10,645 nt of DNA from QALR01 sp964466625 (GTDB lineage Bacteria > Bacillota > Clostridia > Oscillospirales > CAG-272), in the NCBI GenBank assembly GCA_964466625.1, contig CAYXQF010000067.1, positions 1 through 10,645 on the forward strand. The letters are read 5' to 3'. The translations under genes were made by a program, and so were the position numbers. Positions 1-4,801 of this stretch are shown in pieces (the stretch's first letter is position 1; every line of letters begins with the position of its first letter). The notes below the pieces were generated by a model. That model did not search any database. It was not told the origin of the DNA and was given only the letters and a program-made list of their open reading frames with translations.

Positions 1-51
1 GCGCATCAGTGGGTGGAGGCCGTCAAAGCCGCCGGGATGAAGGGGCTGATC
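1..51 (+). other. fragment resembling GH29 alpha-L-fucosidase, probably a chimeric contig end
   Basis: Frame 1 of the plus strand begins AHQWVEAVKAAGMKGLI. This matches, from memory of the family, the conserved N-terminal catalytic-domain segment of GH29 alpha-L-fucosidases, of the form (D)AxQWVxxAKxAGMKGLILTxKHHDGF. The match stops at about base 51; beyond it the plus strand is only antisense to trigger factor, and the expected TxKHHDGF continuation is absent. In parallel, the minus-strand trigger factor reading stops resembling its family at the same place. CTGATC at 46-51 fits both sides of the join (Leu-Ile in the fucosidase, Asp-Gln in trigger factor). Only 17 residues support the family call, so it is probable rather than certain. 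Confidence 0.55.
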
Positions 52-915
52 TTCAACCTTGCGGTCTTCTGTCTTTTCTGCATTCTCTTCGAGTTTTGCC
101 TTAACAGAAGCTTTGTATTCATCAACGGTATCAAATTCGGAAACGTCTTTTACGAATTCGTCGTCGAGTTCAGGGAGTTCTTTGCGTTTGATCGCGTGAA
201 GCGCGCATTTGAAAGTAGCTTCCTTGCTTGCGAGGTTTTCTGCATGATATTCACTGGGGAATGTTACGAGAACGTCGAAGTTGTCACCGATGTTCTTGCC
301 AACGATCTGATCTTCGAAGCCGGGAATGAAGGAGCCGGAGCCGAGAACGAGGTCGTAGTTTTCGGATTTACCACCGTCGAAAGCGACGCCGTCAACGTAG
401 CCGTCGAAGTCGATGGTTACGGTGTCGCCCATTTCAGCAGCGCGGTCTGTGATCTCAACTTCGCGAGCCTGACGGTCACGAACGCGGTCGATTTCAGACA
501 TAACAGCTTCGTCAGCGATTTCTACAGCATCTTTGATTGCGGAAAGACCTTTGTATTCGGTAACGGTGATTTCGGGTTTAACGAAAACCTTTGCGGTGAT
601 GACAACGCCGGTTTCGTCGATTGCCTTGATGTCGATGTCAGGGTTGCTGACAACGTCAAGACCTGCTTCTTTGACAGCTTCGGGATATGCGGTGGGAAGG
701 ATTGCGTTGATCGCATCTTCATAGAACGCGCCAGTGCCGTACATTTTTTCGATCATTTTGCGGGGAGCTTTGCCCTTACGGAAGCCGGGAATGCTGAATT
801 TTGCAACGTTTTTCTTGTATGCCTTTTCGCATTCTGCTTCGAAAGTTTCATGGTCGATGAAAATCTCAAGCTCTTTCTGGTTTGCGCCGATTTCGGCAGT
901 ATTTAACAATTTCAT
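1..915 (-). CDS. tig: trigger factor, ribosome-associated chaperone and prolyl isomerase (C-terminus missing)
   Basis: Trigger factor binds near the ribosomal exit tunnel and shields nascent chains. Codon 1 is ATG at 915 (MKLLNTAEIG), with GGAGG at 921-925. The N-terminal ribosome-binding domain carries the signature GFRKGK at residues 44-49. The FKBP-type PPIase domain follows, starting with GDTVTIDFDGYVDG at about 162-175 and containing LGSGSFIPGFED at about 191-202. The start of the C-terminal chaperone domain is visible (ELPELDDEF at about 246-254, then a charged helix). About 290 residues look genuine. The family is usually about 430 long, so most of the chaperone domain is absent. The frame stays open to base 1, but the last 15 codons (Pro-Leu-His-Pro-Gly-Gly...) do not resemble trigger factor and coincide with a fucosidase-like reading on the other strand. 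The gene has its own promoter and leader hairpin, so it is probably transcribed apart from the metallophosphoesterase gene upstream. Confidence 0.95.
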   Translation of the reverse strand, partial: MKLLNTAEIGANQKELEIFIDHETFEAECEKAYKKNVAKFSIPGFRKGKAPRKMIEKMYGTGAFYEDAINAILPTAYPEAVKEAGLDVVSNPDIDIKAIDETGVVITAKVFVKPEITVTEYKGLSAIKDAVEIADEAVMSEIDRVRDRQAREVEITDRAAEMGDTVTIDFDGYVDGVAFDGGKSENYDLVLGSGSFIPGFEDQIVGKNIGDNFDVLVTFPSEYHAENLASKEATFKCALHAIKRKELPELDDEFVKDVSEFDTVDEYKASVKAKLEENAEKTEDRKVEDQPLHPGGFDGLHPLMR

Positions 916-929
916 TTTTTCCTCCGTCG

Positions 930-945
930 GGTATGTTTCCATACC
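930..945 (-). promoter_or_regulatory. small leader hairpin just upstream of the tig ribosome-binding site
   Basis: On the minus-strand RNA the sequence reads GGUAUG-GAAA-CAUACC, a perfect 6-bp stem closed by a GNRA-type tetraloop. It ends 4 bases before the GGAGG at 921-925. It lies inside the roughly 50-base leader predicted from the promoter at 974-1002. It could stabilise the 5' end of the mRNA or tune initiation; no regulator is implied by the sequence. Confidence 0.45.
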
Positions 946-973
946 AACAATTTATTTTTTATACACAATATTT

Positions 974-1002
974 ATCATACCATCACACGCAAAAAAAGTC
1001 AA
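974..1002 (-). promoter_or_regulatory. sigma-A type promoter of tig
   Basis: Read on the minus strand, TTGACT (997-1002) and TATGAT (974-979) are separated by exactly 17 bases (980-996). Each hexamer has one mismatch to the vegetative consensus. Transcription would begin near 967, giving a leader of about 50 bases. The promoter lies in the gap after the metallophosphoesterase stop, which supports independent transcription of tig. Confidence 0.75.
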
Positions 1003-1030
1003 TATTTTTCGCACATTTTTTAGATACAAA

Positions 1031-1789
1031 TTATGCGTTTTCGCGCAAATCTTTGCTTTTCGGCTCGATTTTCTTTGGTTCAAAGAGAAGATAATCAGCA
1101 GAAATGAGATAAAATTCGATGTCTGAATATTCGATCATGGGCTTTGCTTCGTAATTTCCGTGGATATGCCCGAAATAGCATCGCTCCACACCTTTTTTAT
1201 AAAGCTCCAGAATGATCTCATCACAGATATATCCCTTGAAGATCGGCGGAAAATGCAAAAACGCAAGGATCTCCTTTTCTTTGCCGCGTTCTCTTGCCGC
1301 ATCACGCAGTTTCACACCTGCGTCAAGGCTCGTCGCCACACGCGCCGCTTCCCTTGCCACGATCTTTTTGGCGTCCGCGCCGCGCACGGGTGCGTTTTTA
1401 TCATCAGTATACCAACCGCGAGAGCCGCAGAGGATAAAATCCTCTACCTCGTAAGCGTTGTTGTGCAAAAAGCGAATGGTCTTATATTTATTTTCCTTGA
1501 CGAAAGCCTCGAGCTTCGCCATGGTCTGCCACCAGTAGTCGTGGTTGCCTTTTAAGATGATCTTCTGTCCAGGAAGTGCTTCGATAAAATCAAAATCAGC
1601 CTTCGCCTCCTCAGGTGTCATGCCCCAAGAAATATCGCCCGCTAAAACAACGGTATCTTCATCGGTCACACGACTTTCCCAGCCGTTTTTCAGTTTATCC
1701 ACATACCCTGTCCAGCGTGAGCCGAAAATATCCATGGGTTTTTCCGTGGTGAAAGATAAATGACTGTCGCCGATCACATAAAGCGCCAT
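1031..1789 (-). CDS. calcineurin-like metallophosphoesterase, substrate unknown
   Basis: A 252-residue soluble protein with the dimetal phosphoesterase motifs in order: GDSH at 7-10 (D-x-H type), GDISWG at 51-56, GNHD at 81-84, LHFPP with His179, and GHIHG at 207-211. These residues normally bind two metal ions and the phosphate. No signal peptide or membrane segment is seen, so it is probably cytoplasmic. The substrate cannot be told from the sequence; the family covers phosphoproteins, nucleotides and other phosphodiesters. The frame remains open upstream to 2026, but that part is antisense to the DUF1540 gene. I place the start at ATG 1789 because AAGGAG (1799-1804) lies nine bases away and the protein then begins directly with the first beta strand (MALYVIGDSH). 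An ATG at 1798 would touch the Shine-Dalgarno sequence. No convincing terminator separates the gene from the tig promoter. Confidence 0.9.
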   Translation of the reverse strand: MALYVIGDSHLSFTTEKPMDIFGSRWTGYVDKLKNGWESRVTDEDTVVLAGDISWGMTPEEAKADFDFIEALPGQKIILKGNHDYWWQTMAKLEAFVKENKYKTIRFLHNNAYEVEDFILCGSRGWYTDDKNAPVRGADAKKIVAREAARVATSLDAGVKLRDAARERGKEKEILAFLHFPPIFKGYICDEIILELYKKGVERCYFGHIHGNYEAKPMIEYSDIEFYLISADYLLFEPKKIEPKSKDLRENA

Positions 1790-1798
1790 CTCCGCCAT

Positions 1799-1804
1799 CT
1801 CCTT
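1799..1804 (-). promoter_or_regulatory. Shine-Dalgarno sequence deciding the metallophosphoesterase start
   Basis: AAGGAG on the minus strand lies nine bases from the ATG at 1789 and zero bases from the in-frame ATG at 1798. The spacing selects 1789 as the start. Confidence 0.6.
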
Positions 1805-1832
1805 AAATTTTTTATATAAAATCAAATGAATA

Positions 1833-1889
1833 AAAAAGCCGTTCCCGTCAAACAATAGATTACGACAGAGAGCAAAAAATCGGCTTTTT
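1833..1889. repeat. inverted repeat with T-tracts in the divergent intergenic region
   Basis: AAAAAGCCG (1833-1841) and CGGCTTTTT (1881-1889) form a perfect 9-bp inverted repeat around 39 bases, between the divergent metallophosphoesterase and DUF1540 genes. Either strand would give a GCCG/CGGC stem followed by a T-run, the form of a bidirectional terminator or a leader attenuator. The loop is long for a terminator and I see no strong inner stem. I find no consensus promoter for either flanking gene here. Confidence 0.35.
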
Positions 1890-1927
1890 GTTAACCTATA
1901 TTTTTCATGTAGAAAGGAATCCGAAAT

Positions 1928-2119
1928 ATGAATATGGAATCTTCCGAAAAGACCTGCAACACCTGCAGATGCAACGATGGTGTTTGCTGTGACGTAACCA
2001 ACTGCGTATATCATGACGGCGCACACACCTGCACCGCAGAAAAGATCAACGTAGGTCCCAGCTATGCAACCTCCAGCACAGAAACCGTTTGTGCAACCTT
2101 CAAGCAGAAAACAAAATAA
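1928..2119 (+). CDS. small cysteine-rich DUF1540 protein
   Basis: A 63-residue protein on the opposite strand to all other genes here. The central and C-terminal part fits DUF1540: NCVYHDGAHTCTAEKINVG followed by ETVCATFK, with Cys26, Cys35 and Cys55. Before it lies a separate cluster, Cys10-x2-Cys13-x-Cys15 and Cys20-Cys21, giving eight cysteines in all. DUF1540 proteins are small, common in clostridia, and of unknown function; the spaced cysteines suggest metal binding, which is inference. The start ATG at 1928 follows AGAAAGGA at suitable spacing; a second ATG two codons later is less well placed. The stop is nine bases from the converging yraN stop, and a strong terminator follows at 2138-2166. 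There is no signal peptide or membrane segment. Confidence 0.88.
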   Translation: MNMESSEKTCNTCRCNDGVCCDVTNCVYHDGAHTCTAEKINVGPSYATSSTETVCATFKQKTK

Positions 2120-2128
2120 AATTCATTT

Positions 2129-2563
2129 TCATTTCCTGCGGAAAAGCTTCGGCTTTTCCGCTTTTTGCATTTCAGCCGCCATCACCGCATTTTCGATGTG
2201 CTTCATGCCTTTTTCGGAAAGAAGATAATTCCCTCCGTATTTTTTCAGATAGACCTCGATCACGTCGATGCGAGGTCTTTTTTTCGTGGGATTCTGGTAA
2301 AGATATTCCCTTGCGAGCAAAAGCAGATTTGCCTGCTTTTTGGTGTCCACCGAAGCAGCAGGTCTGCCGTATTTCGGTGTGCCGCCGAAGTCCGTTCGGC
2401 TCTTCACCTCCACGAAAAGCAGATGTGTTTCATTTTCACAGATGATATCGGCTTCCAAATGCCCGCTGCGATAATTCCGATGCAAAATGACATATCCTTT
2501 TTTTGAAAGATATTCCGCGGCAAATGCCTCGCCGAGCTTTCCAATATCCGTTCTGTTCATCAT
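2129..2563 (-). CDS. yraN: YraN/UPF0102 family protein with an endonuclease-like fold
   Basis: A 144-residue protein of the usual UPF0102 length. It begins with the family signature G-K-L-G-E-x-x-A-A-x-Y-L (residues 8-19), then GYVILHRNYRSG (23-34). The PD-(D/E)XK-like acidic set follows: Glu37 and Asp39 in HLEADII, then FVEVKSR at 50-56 with Glu52 and Lys54, and the later RIDVIEV strand at 98-104. The family is related in fold to Holliday-junction resolvase-type nucleases, but its cellular role is not settled. The start ATG at 2563 overlaps the rnhB stop (ATGATG; TGA at 2562-2560), indicating translational coupling; the second ATG at 2560 is also possible. The basic C-terminal tail (KAEKPKLFRRK) is encoded over the terminator hairpin of the converging DUF1540 gene. 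Confidence 0.92.
   Translation of the reverse strand: MMNRTDIGKLGEAFAAEYLSKKGYVILHRNYRSGHLEADIICENETHLLFVEVKSRTDFGGTPKYGRPAASVDTKKQANLLLLAREYLYQNPTKKRPRIDVIEVYLKKYGGNYLLSEKGMKHIENAVMAAEMQKAEKPKLFRRK
2138..2166 (+). terminator. rho-independent terminator of the DUF1540 gene, inside the yraN 3' end
   Basis: GCGGAAAAGC (2138-2147), loop TTCG (2148-2151), GCTTTTCCGC (2152-2161), then TTTTT (2162-2166). This is a perfect 10-bp stem with a stable UUCG tetraloop and a T-tract on the plus strand only. It begins 18 bases after the DUF1540 stop. On the minus strand no T-run follows the stem, so it does not look like a terminator for yraN. The whole element lies within the last codons of yraN. Confidence 0.85.
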
Positions 2564-3162
2564 TTCTGCTTATCGACAAAAGAAAGAAAGCTTCTGCGAT
2601 GCTCGGGACAGGGACCAAGCGCAATGACCTTTGCCATATGCGCCTTTGTGGGATAACCTTTGTGTCCCGCAAAGCCGTATTCGGGATATTTTTCGTCCAT
2701 CTCGAGGCATTGACGATCTCTCGTCACTTTCGCAAGAACGGACGCCGCCGCGATGGAATAGCTCTTGGCATCGCCCTTCACCACCGTCTGCGTAGGAATC
2801 TCAAAGCCGCGGGAGCAGTTACCGTCGATGAGCGCAAAATCCGCTTTTACGGAAAGCCCTTCCACGGCACGGCGCATCGCAAGCATCGTGGCATTCAAGA
2901 TATTCAATTCGTCGATCTCGGCAGGCGTTGCCCACGCGATGGAACAGATCGCCTTTTCCATAATAATATCGTAAAGCTTCTCTCGCTTTTTTTCGGTCAG
3001 TTTTTTGGAGTCGTCAAGGCCTTCGATCACAAGCCCATCGGGCATGATAACAGCCGCCGCCACGACGTTTCCGGCAAGAGGGCCGCGCCCTGCTTCGTCC
3101 ACACCGCAAACAGCACAAAAGCCTTTTTCTTTCCATTCATTTTCATAAGAATAATCCGGCAT
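2560..3162 (-). CDS. rnhB: ribonuclease HII
   Basis: RNase HII cuts RNA in RNA-DNA hybrids and removes misinserted ribonucleotides from DNA. The 200-residue protein has the expected length and motifs: VDEAGRGPLAG at 21-31 with catalytic Asp22 and Glu23, DSKKL at 51-55, ALIDGN with Asp113, and SVLAKVTRDR at 141-150 with Asp149. The four acidic residues needed for two-metal catalysis are all present. The HKGYPTKAH segment (167-175) is also typical of the family. The frame remains open upstream to 3393, but that part overlaps rbgA in another frame and has no RNase H character. The start ATG at 3162 follows AAAGGG and leaves about 20 residues before the first catalytic Asp, as is normal. The stop overlaps the yraN start. 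A 91-base gap with a palindrome separates it from rbgA. Confidence 0.96.
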   Translation of the reverse strand: MPDYSYENEWKEKGFCAVCGVDEAGRGPLAGNVVAAAVIMPDGLVIEGLDDSKKLTEKKREKLYDIIMEKAICSIAWATPAEIDELNILNATMLAMRRAVEGLSVKADFALIDGNCSRGFEIPTQTVVKGDAKSYSIAAASVLAKVTRDRQCLEMDEKYPEYGFAGHKGYPTKAHMAKVIALGPCPEHRRSFLSFVDKQK

Positions 3163-3216
3163 GATCGTATGTTCCCTTTCTAATAAAGTCAAAGTAGATT
3201 CTCCGTACATTGGTAG

Positions 3217-3235
3217 GGGCGAGGAATCCTCGCCC
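3217..3235. repeat. GC-rich REP-like palindrome between rbgA and rnhB
   Basis: GGGCGAGG (3217-3224), AAT, CCTCGCCC (3228-3235) is a perfect 8-bp GC-rich stem, preceded by TTGGTAG. It stands out in an otherwise AT-rich gap between two genes of the same direction. Neither strand has a clean T-tract directly after it (plus: ACGAAATTTTT; minus: TACCAATG), so it is a poor terminator. Its form recalls short dispersed palindromes of the TAGGGGCG...CGCCC kind that I associate with clostridial genomes, but only one copy is present here. It may act as an mRNA-stabilising stem between rbgA and rnhB. Confidence 0.45.
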
Positions 3236-3253
3236 ACGAAATTTTTATAAAAA

Positions 3254-4114
3254 TCAAGGCATTTCCAGCGTAATTCTGCCGATCTTGCCGCCACGGAACT
3301 CATCAAGAAGCATATTGGACGTGCGCAAGAAATCCACTTCGCCGCCCGAAATGAGAAAACCGCGTTTTCTGCCGATATATTCGGCAAGCTCAAAATCCGT
3401 CATTTCTTCCGTGTCCTCGGGCTTCAGCTTATAGCGTATTGCAAGCAACGGCATATAGCGTGTACGCAAACGATTTGCCAGCACACAGGCAAGCATTTCG
3501 ATATCCATGATCTCATCACGGATAGCACCCGTCACGGCAAGATTTTCACCAACGATCTTATCATCGAATTTCGGCCAGAGAATGCCCGGCATATCAAGAA
3601 GATCAATACCAAGAGAAGTGGTGATCCACTGCTTGGTCAGCGTGACACCGGGACGGTTTTCCACCTTTGCCTTGTTCGTCGCGGCAAGGCGATTGATCAG
3701 CGAGCTTTTGCCTACGTTCGGAATGCCGACGATCATCGCGCGAAGCTTTCTTCCGTCCATGCCTTTTTCATGGTAGCGCTCCAGCTTATCCATGCAAAGA
3801 CGGCGTGCTGCAGGCGCGATCGCGTTTATACCCTCACCCGTTCTGCAATCGTAAAAGATGCATTCTCTTCCCGCTTCAGCAAAAGCTTTTTTCCAAGCTT
3901 CCGTTGCCACGGGATCCGCAAGAGAAGATTTGCTCAGCAGCGTCAAGCGCGGCTTTGTAGCAACAAGCTTTGCGATCTCGGGATTTTCGGAGCTTTTCGG
4001 GATTCTCGCGTCCAAAAGCTCAATCACGAGATCCACGTCTTTCAAATTTTCCGTGATCAAACGGCGTGTTTTCGCCATGTGCCCCGGAAACCATTGTATT
4101 CTATCAGACGGCAT
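3254..4114 (-). CDS. rbgA: RbgA/YlqF ribosome biogenesis GTPase
   Basis: RbgA is a circularly permuted GTPase that helps late assembly of the 50S ribosomal subunit. The 286-residue protein starts with the family hallmark IQWFPGHMAKTRR (6-18) and DLVIELLDARIP (28-39). In permuted order the motifs are: G4 position at 61-64, G5-like CRTGEG at 90-95, G1 GIPNVGKSS at 130-138, G2 GVTLT at 156-160, and G3 DMPG at 174-177. The helical C-terminal domain follows. The G4 motif reads Ser-Lys-Ser-Ser instead of the usual Asn-Lys-x-Asp, so both guanine-specificity residues are changed; the codons (AGC AAA TCT TCT) are clear. All phosphate-binding motifs are intact. The ATG start at 4114 has AGGAAGG seven bases upstream. 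The lepB stop lies 24 bases upstream, so the two are probably cotranscribed. Confidence 0.95.
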   Translation of the reverse strand: MPSDRIQWFPGHMAKTRRLITENLKDVDLVIELLDARIPKSSENPEIAKLVATKPRLTLLSKSSLADPVATEAWKKAFAEAGRECIFYDCRTGEGINAIAPAARRLCMDKLERYHEKGMDGRKLRAMIVGIPNVGKSSLINRLAATNKAKVENRPGVTLTKQWITTSLGIDLLDMPGILWPKFDDKIVGENLAVTGAIRDEIMDIEMLACVLANRLRTRYMPLLAIRYKLKPEDTEEMTDFELAEYIGRKRGFLISGGEVDFLRTSNMLLDEFRGGKIGRITLEMP

Positions 4115-4138
4115 AATGATACCTTCCTCTCTAAAGTC

Positions 4139-4768
4139 TTAATTTTCTTGATGTGCCAAAGCACCGATGCGGTCAAACGGAAGAATGCGGAAGACCGCCT
4201 TTCCGATGATCTCGCTTTCTTTCACGAAACCAACCTCCGCAAAACGGCTGTCAGTAGATTCATTTCGGTTGTCGCCGAGAACAAAATAGTGTCCCTCAGG
4301 AACCGTGATCGTCCCTGCGTACGGCATCATGCCGCGCTCCATAGATTCGCCTTCGATCCTGCGGACAAAGTCGCTGTCCACTTCCTCGCCGTCCACAAAA
4401 ACCTTCCAATTTTGAAAATCAAAGGTCACGGTCTCGCCGCCCTTGGCGATGACGCGTTTAATGAGAAGCTCGTCCTCGTAATAGCCTTCCTCTTTTTGTA
4501 CGACAACGATATCGTAGCGTTCGGGTGTATAGAGAAAGTTCCAAACAAGGACTCTGTCGCCGTTTGAAAGCGTATTCGCCATCGACGAGCCGACGACCGT
4601 GGACATTCTGCCCACAAACATAAAAAGCAAAATAACGACAACGGCGGCAAAGCAAGCCACCTCAAACCAATCGTAAAGTGACTCCAGCGGTGTCTGTTTT
4701 TTCTTTTTTTTCTCAATGATTGTTTCGGAAACATAAGCTTCCGTTTCCGATTTACGGATCTCTTCCAT
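4139..4768 (-). CDS. lepB: signal peptidase I
   Basis: This membrane protease removes signal peptides from exported proteins on the outer face of the cytoplasmic membrane. The 209-residue protein has a lysine-rich cytoplasmic N-terminus (KKKKK at about 20-24), one membrane segment at about 35-53, then GSSMANTL with the catalytic Ser62. The general base is Lys104 in LLIKRVIAKGGE. The conserved LGDNRNESTDSR box lies at 164-175. The usual Pro after S-M-x is Asn here (SMANTL), which I recall as common in clostridial enzymes, so I do not regard it as a defect. The single N-terminal anchor and length match Gram-positive type I enzymes. AAGGAG lies nine bases before the ATG at 4768. The gene sits between an unknown membrane-protein gene and rbgA at short spacing, and shares the region with secA. 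Confidence 0.96.
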   Translation of the reverse strand: MEEIRKSETEAYVSETIIEKKKKKQTPLESLYDWFEVACFAAVVVILLFMFVGRMSTVVGSSMANTLSNGDRVLVWNFLYTPERYDIVVVQKEEGYYEDELLIKRVIAKGGETVTFDFQNWKVFVDGEEVDSDFVRRIEGESMERGMMPYAGTITVPEGHYFVLGDNRNESTDSRFAEVGFVKESEIIGKAVFRILPFDRIGALAHQEN

Positions 4769-4801
4769 ATAAAAATTCTCCTTAAACTTATAAGATACGC
4801 C

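Noticed and set aside
13..906. A 297-codon plus-strand open frame opposite tig
   Set aside because: Antisense shadow of trigger factor. Only its first ~13 codons look like real protein (fucosidase), reported separately as a probable chimera.
1790..2026. N-terminal extension of the metallophosphoesterase by 79 residues
   Set aside because: It is antisense to the DUF1540 gene, has no family match, and a good ribosome-binding site supports the start at 1789.
2503..3183. 226-codon plus-strand frame opposite rnhB
   Set aside because: Codon-aligned antisense shadow without domain character or a ribosome-binding site.
3164..3192. TTGACT-17-TACGAT promoter-like sequence before rnhB
   Set aside because: Transcription would start inside the first codons of rnhB, past its ATG, so it cannot serve this start. 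Probably chance.
3163..3393. N-terminal extension of RNase HII by 77 residues
   Set aside because: It overlaps rbgA in another frame and crosses the intergenic palindrome; ATG 3162 gives the normal family length.
4566..4589. Loss of the conserved proline in the LepB active-site motif (SMANTL)
   Set aside because: Catalytic Ser and Lys are intact, and Asn at this place is, to my recollection, common in clostridial signal peptidases.
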